From Pontibacter rufus (GTDB lineage Bacteria > Bacteroidota > Bacteroidia > Cytophagales > Hymenobacteraceae), in NCBI RefSeq assembly GCF_015694705.1, contig NZ_JADQDR010000002.1, positions 248,001-312,000 on the forward strand: 64,000 nt of DNA, given 5' to 3'. The notes under the pieces are model-generated. The model worked only from the letters and a program-made list of their open reading frames with translations, had not been told where the DNA came from and made no database searches. Every line of letters begins with the position of its first letter. Position 1 is the first letter of the stretch. A program made the position numbers and the translations under genes. Positions 53,434 to 63,001 of this stretch are shown here, piece after piece.

Positions 53434-55827
53434 ATGGTGCAGCATTATTTAAAATCCACCTGGCGCAATTTAACGCGCAACAAAGTGTATACCGCTATCA
53501 ATGTGGTAGGCCTGGCGATTGGCGTGGCCTCGTGCCTGCTTATTTTCCTGTATGTGCAGCACGAACTGAGTTACGACAAGGCTTTCACCAAACACGACCG
53601 GATCTATCGCGTGGTGAATAACCTGATCGTGGGCGACGACGTGGAGAAAGCCTCTATTACGCATGCCGCACTTGCCCCTGGTCTGGCGGGAGACTATCCT
53701 GAGATAGAAGCCGCAACCAGAATGATAGACTGGAATAAAAAGGTACTGCGGCTGGAGGAGAAAGCCCTCTCGATTGATCATGTCTTTTTTGTAGACAGTA
53801 ACTACTTCGACCTGTTCGACTACAAACTGCTGGAAGGCAACCCCAAAACTGCACTGACGGAGCCAAATACCATGGTTATCTCCGAGGAGGTAGCAGGTAA
53901 GTTCTTTGCCAATCCGCTGGATGCCATGTTCAGTACCCTGCAGATCGGTGGCGACTCGTATAAGATTACGGGTATTTTAAGGGCAGTTGATGCAGCGCAC
54001 ATGAAGCCTAATGTGCTTATCTCCTTAAACTCTTTGCCTGCCGAGCTACGCGAGCGCTTTAAATCAAACTGGTTCAGCACCAACAGTTATACGTACATAC
54101 TACTCCGCCAACCCGACCTGGCCAACGCCCTACAGGCCAAGCTGCCGGACTTTGTAGAGCGCCGTGTGGCCCCGGCGCGTGGCGATACCAAAGAACGCGT
54201 CGAGCTATACCTGCAGCCGCTCACGTATATTCACTTAAATTCTGATTACCTGTGGGAGGCGTTTCCTGTAGGAAATAAATCATACATCTATATCTTTTCG
54301 TTTGTTGGGATTTTTATCCTGCTGATTGCCTCTATCAACTACATGAACCTGGCCACGGCCCGTTCGGTAAAACGTGCCAGAGAAGTAGGGCTGCGCAAAG
54401 TGGTAGGCGCCAGCCGCCCGCAACTCATCGCACAGTTCCTGAGCGAGTCGGTTTTGCTCACATTGCTGTCCCTGCTCATTGCGCTTGTTTTTGTGGAACT
54501 GCTGTTGCCGAGCTTCAACAGCCTCACCGAAAAGCAGATTCCTTCCACCTACTTCACCAATCCGACATTGTTGCTGCTTATCATAGGCATCGGCATTTTC
54601 ATTGGGCTGGTGGCTGGCAGCTATCCGGCACTGGTACTGTCGCATTTCCGGCCTGTGGACATTCTCAAATCTGATAAAACGCCACAAGGAGGCGGCGCTA
54701 TGCTGCGGAAAGCGCTGGTGGTACTGCAGTTCACCATTTCGCTGGTGCTGATAATCGGCACAGTCGTCGTGTACAGCCAGATGCATTACCTCAAAAAACA
54801 GGATCTGGGCTTTACGAAAGAGCAGGTGCTGGTCATCGATATCCCAAGCGGCGACTCGGCCATCGTCAGTAAAATGCCCGTGATAAAAGCGGAGCTGCTG
54901 CGCAACCCGGCCATTACCAAAGTAGCCACTGCCGGCATGATACCTGGTGAAGAAACAGGCGTCATCATCTTTAATGTGGAGCGTGACGGAAAAATGACCG
55001 AAAAAACCATGAACACCATTTGGGTAGATTATGACTATTTCGACCTGATGGGCATCCCCGTGAAGAAAGGCAGAAACTTCTCGAAAGACATGCCGACTGA
55101 TCTCGACAACGGCTTTATCATCAACGAAGCGGCCGCCAAAGCGCTGGGCTGGACCGACAACCCAATAGGCAAACGCATTGGCGGTTCTGATACTACGTCC
55201 GGCCGGGTGATTGGCATGACAGAAGATTTCAACTACAAATCGCTTCACAGCCAGATAGAGCCGCTGGTGATAATGCTGGCTCCCGAAAACAGTGGTTCCT
55301 TGTTAGCCCGCATATCGCCCGGGCATTTCAGTGAAACCATGACTTATGTAGAAAGCACATGGCAACGGCTGGCGCCGACGCATCCACTGGATTATACTTT
55401 CCTGGACGATAGCTTTAACCAGCAGTACCGCGCCGAGGAGAAAATGCTGACCATTTTCGGGTATTTCGCCGGACTCACCATCCTTATCGCCTGTATGGGC
55501 CTTTTCGGGCTGGCCTCCTTTATGGCCGAGCAGCGCACCAAAGAAATCGGCATCCGCAAGGTACTGGGAAGTTCGGTTTCGGATATTGTGTTGCTTTTAA
55601 CCAAGGATTTTGCCCTGCTGGTGCTGGTGGCCATTGTGCTGGCCTGCCCTATTGCCTGGTATGGCATGGACAAGTGGCTGCAGGACTTCGCCTATCGCAC
55701 CCAGATCAGCGCCTGGATATTTATACTTTCAGGTTTGGCTGCACTGGCGCTGGCTATACTTACCGTTAGCTACAAAGCCACCCGCGCCGCTTTAACAGAT
55801 CCGGTGCTGGCGCTGCGCTCCGAATAG
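53434..55827 (+). CDS. MacB-like ABC permease 3
   Basis: This 797-residue permease has the same double-FtsX layout as the other two but is more diverged (MVQHYLKSTWRNLTRNKVYTAINVVG start; ATRMIDWNKKVLRLEEKALS in the core). The coupling helices YMNLATARSVKRAREVGLRK and EQRTKEIGIRKVLGSS are kept. It follows the LiaF-like gene by 231 bases that include a dispersed repeat, so it may have its own promoter. It probably uses the same ATPase and could give the exporter a different substrate. Confidence 0.92.
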   Translation: MVQHYLKSTWRNLTRNKVYTAINVVGLAIGVASCLLIFLYVQHELSYDKAFTKHDRIYRVVNNLIVGDDVEKASITHAALAPGLAGDYPEIEAATRMIDWNKKVLRLEEKALSIDHVFFVDSNYFDLFDYKLLEGNPKTALTEPNTMVISEEVAGKFFANPLDAMFSTLQIGGDSYKITGILRAVDAAHMKPNVLISLNSLPAELRERFKSNWFSTNSYTYILLRQPDLANALQAKLPDFVERRVAPARGDTKERVELYLQPLTYIHLNSDYLWEAFPVGNKSYIYIFSFVGIFILLIASINYMNLATARSVKRAREVGLRKVVGASRPQLIAQFLSESVLLTLLSLLIALVFVELLLPSFNSLTEKQIPSTYFTNPTLLLLIIGIGIFIGLVAGSYPALVLSHFRPVDILKSDKTPQGGGAMLRKALVVLQFTISLVLIIGTVVVYSQMHYLKKQDLGFTKEQVLVIDIPSGDSAIVSKMPVIKAELLRNPAITKVATAGMIPGEETGVIIFNVERDGKMTEKTMNTIWVDYDYFDLMGIPVKKGRNFSKDMPTDLDNGFIINEAAAKALGWTDNPIGKRIGGSDTTSGRVIGMTEDFNYKSLHSQIEPLVIMLAPENSGSLLARISPGHFSETMTYVESTWQRLAPTHPLDYTFLDDSFNQQYRAEEKMLTIFGYFAGLTILIACMGLFGLASFMAEQRTKEIGIRKVLGSSVSDIVLLLTKDFALLVLVAIVLACPIAWYGMDKWLQDFAYRTQISAWIFILSGLAALALAILTVSYKATRAALTDPVLALRSE

Positions 55828-56160
55828 AGAATTTGATTAATTGTTTTGTGTTAGTGTTAGTTGTTTAGTGTCAAGGTGAGTCTCCGGTAGGTGTAGTTGC
55901 AGCTGCCCTGCCGGAGCATCCTTCACGTATGGGCATCTTGTAGTAACATAAGGTAAAGAGCCACGAAGCAGGTTTATCTATAAAAAAGGGCTGCTGGTCG
56001 AAAAGAAGATTAACACAGGAGTCAGTATAGTATCTTTAAGTACAGAAGACCCGGGTATAAAGTGTAGCTTGCTGATACTTATTCCTGGCATAAGGTATGC
56101 GTATCAGGAGAAATTTTATCTCCGTTTTACATAAATAAGTCGCTATTTTAAGTATAACTC
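55828..56160. other. Spacer before the M61 peptidase gene
   Basis: These 333 bases have no gene. They contain an imperfect hairpin around 55880-55920 (CTCCGG with CCGGAG) and a -24/-12-like element at 56086-56100. Confidence 0.5.
56086..56100 (+). promoter_or_regulatory. Sigma-54-like -24/-12 element before the M61 gene
   Basis: TGGCATAAGGTATGC has GG and GC with the exact 10-base spacing of the sigma-54 consensus. It places a transcript start near 56112, about 49 bases before the ATG, nearly the same leader length as for the adaptor gene. Confidence 0.5.
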
Positions 56161-58038
56161 ATGACATTTAAAAAAACATTCCTGCTACTCGGGCTGGGCC
56201 TGAGCCTGAACTTACCCGGCTTTGCAGGCCCGCAGGAAGCCCGCACCAATAAGTATAGCTTCACCATCGACCTGACGAAAGTAAAGGACGACAGGATACA
56301 GGTAACGTTGCTGGCACCGGATGTAAAGCAGCAGGAAATTGTATACAACATGCCCAAAATTGTGCCGGGCACTTATTCTGTGTCGGATTTTGGCAAGTAT
56401 GTAACGGACTTTAAGGCGCTGGACAAAAAAGGAAAGCCGCTGGAAGTAGAACAGCTTGACACCAACCGCTGGAAAATAAAGAATGCCTCAAAGCTGGAGA
56501 AAATCACCTACTGGACAAACGACACTTTCGACGCCCAGAAGCGGGAAGATGTGCTGTTTGAGCCCGGTGGTACCAACATCGAGGAGAATGAGAACTTCCT
56601 GTTGAATACGTTTGGCTTCGTGGGCTACTTTGATGGCATGAAGCAGGTACCTTTTGAGCTGAACATCACCAAGCCAAGTGGCTTTTATGGCTCTACGCCC
56701 CTTATAGCTGTTGCTAGCACCGCCACGTCCGATATGTACCAGGTGCCCTCCTACATGGAACTGGCCGATTCGCCGCTGATGTATAACAAGCCAGATACCA
56801 CGGTGCTGAACGTGGGCGATACCAAAGTGCTGGTGTCGGTTTACTCGCCTACAGGCAAAGTTACATCGAAACCTGTTGCCGCCAACGTGAAGGATATCCT
56901 GGAGGCGCAGCGCCAGTACTTAGGCGGCACGCTGCCTGTCGACAAGTATGCTTTTATTATTTATGTATCGGAGAAAGGTGGCAAGTCGGGCGCCTTCGGG
57001 GCGCTGGAGCATCCCAACTCTTCGGTATACTTTCTGCCCGAGATGCCGGAAGAAATGTTCAGCAGCACCCTGCGCGACATGGCCGCCCACGAGTTTTTCC
57101 ACATTGTAACGCCGCTGGGCATCCACTCCGAAGAGATTGGCAATTTCGATTACATCAACCCTAAAATGTCGAAACACCTGTGGCTCTATGAGGGTGTTAC
57201 AGAATATTTTGCCTCTCATGTGCAGGCGTATGAAGGCCTCTACGATCTGGAAAACTACCTCGACAAGCTGCGCGAGTACATCATCACTTCCAAAACCACC
57301 TTTAACGATACCCTGCCCTTTACCCTGATGAGTGCCAACGTGCTGGACAAGCCGTATGCAGATGAGTATGGCAACGTGTATCAGAAAGGGGCTTTGATCG
57401 GGTTGATGCTGGACATACAATTGCGCGATTTATCCGGCGGCAAGTATGGCCTGCGCAACCTGATGGCAGACTTGGCCAGGACGTATGGCAAAGAAAAATC
57501 CTTTAAGGATGAGGAGCTTTTCGACAAAATTGCAGAGCTGACTTACCCCGAACTCCGGCAGTTTTTTACCCGGTATGTAGAAGGTTCGGAGCCGCTGCCA
57601 CTTACCGAAATTTTCCGGAAAGTAGGAATTATCTATGAACCTGAAGCTACCATAACGGCCAACTCTTACGGCGGCTTTACGCCAGGCTATGACCAGGAGA
57701 GCGGTCATATCATTGTAGCTGAAACCGCCGATATGGATGACTTTGGCCAGGCCATGGGCTTTCAGGAAGGCGACCAGTTGCTGGCCATGAACGGCACCCC
57801 CATGACGCCGGTGAACGTCCGCGAATTAATCGGCGAAAAGCTGCAGGAGATGAAGCCGGGCGAGCCAATCACCATCACTGTAGGCCGCAAAGATAAAAAG
57901 GGAAAGCTGAAAGAAGTGCAGCTGCAAGGCAAGGTAACACCCACCGAACGGAAAGGGTTGCACCTGCTGAAGCCCGACCCAAATGCTACCCCACAGCAGT
58001 TGGAACTGCGGGCTGCCTGGCTAAACAAGCAAGTATAA
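56161..58038 (+). CDS. Exported M61 family aminopeptidase with PDZ domain
   Basis: This 625-residue protein has a signal peptide (MTFKKTFLLLGLGLSLNLPGFAG), an N-terminal beta domain, and a gluzincin catalytic domain with HEFFH (His310-His314) and the third ligand Glu344 in LWLYEGVTEYF. A PDZ domain near residues 515-590 (MDDFGQAMGFQEGDQLLAMNGTPM) completes the M61 glycyl-aminopeptidase plan. It should trim peptides in the periplasm. It is 35 bases from the TolC-like gene, so both form a transcript, perhaps from the -24/-12-like element. Confidence 0.9.
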   Translation: MTFKKTFLLLGLGLSLNLPGFAGPQEARTNKYSFTIDLTKVKDDRIQVTLLAPDVKQQEIVYNMPKIVPGTYSVSDFGKYVTDFKALDKKGKPLEVEQLDTNRWKIKNASKLEKITYWTNDTFDAQKREDVLFEPGGTNIEENENFLLNTFGFVGYFDGMKQVPFELNITKPSGFYGSTPLIAVASTATSDMYQVPSYMELADSPLMYNKPDTTVLNVGDTKVLVSVYSPTGKVTSKPVAANVKDILEAQRQYLGGTLPVDKYAFIIYVSEKGGKSGAFGALEHPNSSVYFLPEMPEEMFSSTLRDMAAHEFFHIVTPLGIHSEEIGNFDYINPKMSKHLWLYEGVTEYFASHVQAYEGLYDLENYLDKLREYIITSKTTFNDTLPFTLMSANVLDKPYADEYGNVYQKGALIGLMLDIQLRDLSGGKYGLRNLMADLARTYGKEKSFKDEELFDKIAELTYPELRQFFTRYVEGSEPLPLTEIFRKVGIIYEPEATITANSYGGFTPGYDQESGHIIVAETADMDDFGQAMGFQEGDQLLAMNGTPMTPVNVRELIGEKLQEMKPGEPITITVGRKDKKGKLKEVQLQGKVTPTERKGLHLLKPDPNATPQQLELRAAWLNKQV

Positions 58039-58072
58039 ATCGAATCACGAGCCATTAGTATAAAGTAAACCT

Positions 58073-59428
58073 ATGAAAAATGTTACCCCAAAAGCCCTGC
58101 TGCGAAAGCTGGGAGGGCTTGCTGTTTGCCTAGGTGTAGCAGCATCTGTGCAGGCGCAGGAGCTGCTCACACTGGAACAAAGCCTGGAACTGGCGCGCCT
58201 GAACAACGTGGCGCTGCGCCAGGCAAAGTATAACAGCTCCAAAGCTACGGTAAAGCTGCGCCAGAACCAGTTTGCCTACCTACCCGCCATTACGGCACGT
58301 GGCGATATAAGCCGCGTAAACGGCCTGACCTTCGATAACGTGCAGGGGGAAGTAAAGCGTGGCAATACAACCACCTCCAACCCTTACCTTGTAGGCGAGC
58401 TGGTGCTGTTTGAGGGGTTTGCCAGGTTGTTCGAAATGAAGCAGGCACGCGAGCAGGCAACCGCCGGCAAGTATACCGCGTCGCAGGCAGAGATTGACCT
58501 GGAAGCCACCATTACAGGTAAATTTATGCAGGCGATTCTGGACCGGGAGAACATCCGGATTGCCACGGAGCGCATTGCCCTGCTCGAGCAGCAAACCAAA
58601 CGCATGGAAATACTGGAGCGTGCCGGCACCCATACTGAGAGCGACGTTTACCAGCTCAAGTCGCAGCTGGCCACCGAAAAACTGAACCTCATCACCAACC
58701 AGAATAATTACCGGCAATCGATGCTGGCGCTGGTACAGGAGATGAACGCGGGTAGTAACCTGGACTATGAGTTGCAGGCCCCAACTGATCCGCTGGACAT
58801 TACGGCTCCGCTGCCTCCGCTGGATTCGGTGCTGGCCCGTGCGGTAGCTTATTCGCCGCTACTGAAAGCATCGAAGGCCACAGTGGGCGCCACGCAGTAT
58901 GGTCTCAGCATGGCGCGCAGCAATCTGTCTCCTACCCTGTCGCTCAACGGCATTGTCGGCTCCAACTTCTCCAGCAACATCATGCAAACGAATCCTGAAA
59001 CCCAGCTGCAGGAGCAGACACCGTATTTCGATCAGCTGAACCAGAACCAGCAGAACATTGTACAGTTGAGCCTGAGTATTCCTGTGTTCAACGGCCTTCG
59101 CAATCATTTTCAGGCTCAAATGGCACGCATCGACCTGCGCAATGCCGAACTGGATTATGTTGCAACCGAAAACACGCTGCGGCAAACCGTGCAGCAGGCT
59201 TACCAGGATGTGCTGGCCGCACGGGAGAAGTATAATACCGTTATCGCGAACCTGGCCTATACCGAAAAAGCCTACGAAATGGCCCAGCGCCGCTACGAAG
59301 CCGGCGTCATGGACTTTTATGCTTACCTCGAATCACTTAACAATAAAAACAAGGCTGAAGCAGAACTCATACAAAGCAAGTGTGAGTTCTATTTTAAGCA
59401 ACGCATCCTGCAGCTTTACCAGGGCTAA
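58073..59428 (+). CDS. TolC-like outer membrane efflux protein
   Basis: This 451-residue protein has a signal peptide (cleavage near VQAQE) and two OEP repeats. Each has long helices, as in LTLEQSLELARLNNVALRQAKYN and RAVAYSPLLKASKATVGATQYGLSMARSNLSPTLSLNG, and it ends YEAGVMDFYAYLESLNNKNKAEAELIQ. It is the outer-membrane channel that with the adaptor and permeases would complete a tripartite exporter. The strong terminator just after it marks the end of the cluster. Confidence 0.92.
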   Translation: MKNVTPKALLRKLGGLAVCLGVAASVQAQELLTLEQSLELARLNNVALRQAKYNSSKATVKLRQNQFAYLPAITARGDISRVNGLTFDNVQGEVKRGNTTTSNPYLVGELVLFEGFARLFEMKQAREQATAGKYTASQAEIDLEATITGKFMQAILDRENIRIATERIALLEQQTKRMEILERAGTHTESDVYQLKSQLATEKLNLITNQNNYRQSMLALVQEMNAGSNLDYELQAPTDPLDITAPLPPLDSVLARAVAYSPLLKASKATVGATQYGLSMARSNLSPTLSLNGIVGSNFSSNIMQTNPETQLQEQTPYFDQLNQNQQNIVQLSLSIPVFNGLRNHFQAQMARIDLRNAELDYVATENTLRQTVQQAYQDVLAAREKYNTVIANLAYTEKAYEMAQRRYEAGVMDFYAYLESLNNKNKAEAELIQSKCEFYFKQRILQLYQG

Positions 59429-59453
59429 GGTCAAACGTCTGCTACCCGATTTA

Positions 59454-59488
59454 AAGCCGGCATCCGCAGGGAACCGGCTTCTTTTTTT
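59454..59488 (+). terminator. Rho-independent terminator ending the export cluster
   Basis: AAGCCGG (59454-59460) pairs with CCGGCTT (59474-59480) and is followed by seven T residues. It lies 25 bases after the TolC-like gene. Confidence 0.75.
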
Positions 59489-59537
59489 ATTTAGTTATAA
59501 ACATATATAGATAAATAACGTTATTCTGCAGAACATC

Positions 59538-59569
59538 TTTGTTCTTGTATTGATATTTTGTTATTTTAC
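59538..59569 (+). promoter_or_regulatory. Bacteroidota-type promoter candidate of the TonB receptor gene
   Basis: TTTG (59538-59541) and TATTTTAC (59562-59569) are separated by 20 bases, resembling the -33/-7 elements of Bacteroidota promoters with two mismatches in the -7 box. The ATG is 31 bases downstream. Confidence 0.4.
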
Positions 59570-59600
59570 GTAACATAATATAGCAAGCTTTACTTCCTTT

Positions 59601-61925
59601 ATGCGTTTCCCGCTGTTCCTGCTGCCTTTATTGCTCGTATTGCTGTGTGTTATACCTGGCTTTGCGCAAACATATGCAGTAAACGGCATCATCAGCTCTA
59701 CTGATAATGGAGAACCGCTCGCAGGCGCTACTGTCTCGGTGCCGGCGCTGCAGGCAGGCAGCCTCACCAACGAAAAAGGCGCTTATACCTTACAACTGCC
59801 CGCCGGCACGCATACGCTGCAGGTAAGTTACCTGGGCTATCAGCCTATTAGCCGCAGCATTCGGGTGAGTAACTCCGGCACAACCATCAACCTGGCCCTG
59901 CAGCCCGTGAGCAGCCAGCTGCAGGAGGTAGAAGTGGAAACCAACACGCTGCGCCAGAAACTGAATGATACCCGCATGAGCGTGGAGAAGCTGAGTTCGC
60001 GCGAGGCAAAGCTGCTGCCCGCCTTGTTTGGTGAGATAGACCTGATTAAAACGCTGCAGCTAAAGCCCGGCGTTCAGTCCGGTGGCGAGGGCTCTTCGGG
60101 CCTGTATGTGCGGGGCGGCGGGCCGGATCAGAATCTGGTGCTGCTGGATGGCGCTGTTATCTACAATCCCTCCCACCTGTTCGGCTTCTTCAGTGTGTTT
60201 AACCCGGATGCAGTAAAAAGTGTGGAGCTGTATAAGGGTGGTTTTCCGGCACAATTTGGGGGCAGGCTCTCCTCGGTGCTGGACGTAGACATGAACGAAG
60301 GTAACAACGAAAGCATCCATACTTCGGGCGGCCTGGGCCTGATTTCCTCCCGCCTTACGGTAGAGGGGCCTGTCATAAAAGACAAAGCAACCTTTACCAT
60401 ATCCGGCCGCCGCACTTATGTAGATGTATTTACGCGCCAGATAAACAAGTGGAGCGAGGGCAAGGAGGACTACAACCCCATTCCTGATTACTATTTCTAC
60501 GACCTTAACGGCAAGTTTACCTACAAGCTAGGCGCTAACGACCAGTTGTACCTGAGCGGCTACTATGGCCGCGACTTTTTCAACTTCGACAACAACGGTT
60601 TTAAGTTTGGCTTTAACTGGGGCAATACGATGGCGGCGCTACGCTGGCGGCACAAGTATAACCCGCGCCTGTATGCCAACACCACCCTGAGCGCCACCAG
60701 CTATCAGTATACCATTAAAAACGAGTTTGATGTTTTCTCATTGGATCTCACCTCCGCCATTCGGGATTATAGTTTAAAAACCGACTATGATTTGTTTGTG
60801 GATGGCGGCCACAGCATCAGGTTCGGGGCCATGGCTACGTATCATGGTTTTACGGTGGGCAAACTCAACACCTACAACGGCGACAGCCTTACCATCGGGG
60901 CAGGCAGCAATTACAAAGCCGCTGAATTTGGCGTTTATGCCGCCGACGATTACCAGGTAAACGCCAGGCTCTCGCTCAACTACGGGCTGCGCCTGTCGGG
61001 ATTCGGCAACAGCGGCAAGGTATACATGGGCCTGGAGCCGCGCGCTTCAGCCAAGTATAACCTCTCCGAAACGGTCTCGCTCAAGGGCAGCTTTGCCAGT
61101 ATGATGCAGTACATCCACCTGGTATCTAACTCCGGCGCTTCGCTGCCTACCGATATCTGGTACCCGTCTACGCGCTACGTAAAGCCGCAACGCTCGCAGC
61201 AGGTAGCGCTGGGCGTAAGCAAGCTGTTCGGCAACGGCAGGTTTCTGCTCACCAACGAAGTATACTATAAATGGATGCACCGCCAGATCGATTTTCGCAA
61301 TGGCGCCAACCTGTTCTTAAACGACAGCCTGGAGAGCGAATTCCTGTTTGGCAAAGGACGCAGCTATGGGAACGAAGTGTACCTCGAAAAAACAAAAGGC
61401 AAAACTACCGGCTGGATTGGCTATACTTTGTCGTGGACGGAGCGGAAGTTTGACATGGAGGATAATACCGAAGACATAAACGGCGGCAACTGGTTTCCGG
61501 CACGATACGATCGCCGCCACGACCTGAACGTGGTGGTGCTGCACAAACTAAGTAAACGCCTCAGCCTGACAGGTGTATTCGTTTTCAGCACCGGCGATGC
61601 TTATTCGATGCCGGTGGCCCGTTTTGCTTTTCAGGATGTGGAAGGGGAAGATGCTGCGGTGGTGCCCATCTATCTCAGGCGCAACGGCTTCAGGCAGGTA
61701 TCCTATCACCGTCTCGACCTGGGAGCGGTGCTAAAACTGCGGCCAAAGCACGGCGAGGCCGATTTAACATTTAGCGTATACAATGCCTATAACCGTCGTA
61801 ACCCTTACTTTGTATACATCGAGCAGCGCAAAGACGAAGGTGACGGACGGATTCTGGGCTTCCAGGCGAAACAGGTATCCCTTTTCCCGGTTGTTCCTTC
61901 AGTTACCTACAACTTCAAATTCTGA
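59601..61925 (+). CDS. TonB-dependent receptor with carboxypeptidase-like domain
   Basis: This 774-residue outer-membrane receptor has a signal peptide (MRFPLFLLPLLLVLLCVIPGFAQ) and a CarboxypepD_reg-like beta-sandwich (residues 24-105: VNGIISSTDNGEPLAGATVSV). A plug domain follows (KTLQLKPGVQSGGEGSSGLYVRGGGPDQNLVLLDG), then a 22-strand barrel ending in the aromatic VTYNFKF. It is of the short type that accompanies DUF4249 lipoproteins. The stop overlaps the next ATG (TGATG), so translation is coupled. It imports an unknown ligand in TonB-dependent fashion. Confidence 0.92.
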   Translation: MRFPLFLLPLLLVLLCVIPGFAQTYAVNGIISSTDNGEPLAGATVSVPALQAGSLTNEKGAYTLQLPAGTHTLQVSYLGYQPISRSIRVSNSGTTINLALQPVSSQLQEVEVETNTLRQKLNDTRMSVEKLSSREAKLLPALFGEIDLIKTLQLKPGVQSGGEGSSGLYVRGGGPDQNLVLLDGAVIYNPSHLFGFFSVFNPDAVKSVELYKGGFPAQFGGRLSSVLDVDMNEGNNESIHTSGGLGLISSRLTVEGPVIKDKATFTISGRRTYVDVFTRQINKWSEGKEDYNPIPDYYFYDLNGKFTYKLGANDQLYLSGYYGRDFFNFDNNGFKFGFNWGNTMAALRWRHKYNPRLYANTTLSATSYQYTIKNEFDVFSLDLTSAIRDYSLKTDYDLFVDGGHSIRFGAMATYHGFTVGKLNTYNGDSLTIGAGSNYKAAEFGVYAADDYQVNARLSLNYGLRLSGFGNSGKVYMGLEPRASAKYNLSETVSLKGSFASMMQYIHLVSNSGASLPTDIWYPSTRYVKPQRSQQVALGVSKLFGNGRFLLTNEVYYKWMHRQIDFRNGANLFLNDSLESEFLFGKGRSYGNEVYLEKTKGKTTGWIGYTLSWTERKFDMEDNTEDINGGNWFPARYDRRHDLNVVVLHKLSKRLSLTGVFVFSTGDAYSMPVARFAFQDVEGEDAAVVPIYLRRNGFRQVSYHRLDLGAVLKLRPKHGEADLTFSVYNAYNRRNPYFVYIEQRKDEGDGRILGFQAKQVSLFPVVPSVTYNFKF

Positions 61926-62731
61926 TGACGCGCATATTTTTATACTTGCTGTTGCCCCTGCTGCTACTGCTCTGCAGTTGTGATCTTCAAAAAGATATTG
62001 AAGTTGAACTGCCACCCTATGCACCCCAACTGGTAGTAGAGTGCTATCTGGAGCCCGGCCAGCCATTCCGGTTGACGGTGCTGGAAAGCAGCAGTTATTT
62101 TGAAACGCCCCAGCCGGTGGTGGTTGACGATGCACAGGTATACATTACCTACAACGGCAAAAGAACAGAGGTGCCCTACAAGCCAACTTACAATGAGAGC
62201 TCCGGCCGCCTGTATACACATGTTTCTGATGAGGTAATGAACGGCAAGCCAGGTGATGTATATGACCTGGAGGTAAGGGACGAAAAGGGCAGGAAGGTAA
62301 CCGGCACTACCACCATCCTGCCAAAGGTGCCCATCGATACCATAGAATGGAAGTTTAACGAAAAAGATAAAGCCTACCTGCTCACCAGCTTCCAGGACAA
62401 CCCCAACTCAGCAGATTATTACCGCTACTTTGTGCACCAGGACAGCCTTAAAACAGACCCAGACCAAAATTTTACCAGTTCCGATAATTTATCAAACAAC
62501 AAGCGCATATCCTATGGTTCTGGCTTCGACTATGAGCAGGGCGATGTAGTTATTGTTACGCTATTCCACATCGAGAAGCAGTACTACGATTTTCTGAACT
62601 CCACCGCCGATGCCCGTAACGCCAACGGCAACCCCTTTGCACAGCCCGCACAAATTGAATCTTCCGTACAGGGCGGCATCGGCATTTTTACCAACCTGGC
62701 TTTCGACCGCAAAGTGGTGGTAATAAAGTAG
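61925..62731 (+). CDS. DUF4249 family lipoprotein
   Basis: This 268-residue lipoprotein has a signal ending LLLLLCSC with Cys19 as lipid site and Asp next to it. DUF4249 features are the start LPPYAPQLVVECYLEPGQPFRLTV, VDDAQVYITYNGKR, PGDVYDLEVRDEKGRKVTG and the end GIFTNLAFDRKVV. It is the usual partner of the preceding short TonB receptor, with a one-base overlap, and probably a surface-exposed ligand-binding lid. The ligand is unknown. Confidence 0.9.
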   Translation: MTRIFLYLLLPLLLLLCSCDLQKDIEVELPPYAPQLVVECYLEPGQPFRLTVLESSSYFETPQPVVVDDAQVYITYNGKRTEVPYKPTYNESSGRLYTHVSDEVMNGKPGDVYDLEVRDEKGRKVTGTTTILPKVPIDTIEWKFNEKDKAYLLTSFQDNPNSADYYRYFVHQDSLKTDPDQNFTSSDNLSNNKRISYGSGFDYEQGDVVIVTLFHIEKQYYDFLNSTADARNANGNPFAQPAQIESSVQGGIGIFTNLAFDRKVVVIK

Positions 62732-62985
62732 CCGCGTCCAGTAACCGGCAGGCTTTCAGCCAAAGTATAGCAGGCGGAATTAAAGCATGTAGCTTAAGTA
62801 TGGCTATATCAGGTACAAGGCTCTTTTCTTTATTTTGATAAGCAGCATTCTATACTTCACGGTAAAACATTTAAAATGTACTCTTTATTTTATCCGCTTC
62901 CTTATTCGATACAGTGCTTCAAATCCTTTTGCTTTTATGAACGTTTTCTACTATTAACTAGCACAGGATTTACAAGAACTAAAAT

Positions 62986-62996
62986 AAAGGAGGTGA
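62986..62996 (+). promoter_or_regulatory. Perfect Shine-Dalgarno site
   Basis: AAAGGAGGTGA is an 11-base complement of the 16S 3' end, 8 bases (from GGAGG) before the ATG at 63002. None of the other genes in the window shows such a site; Bacteroidota seldom use them. Confidence 0.85.
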
Positions 62997-63001
62997 AAAC
63001 A

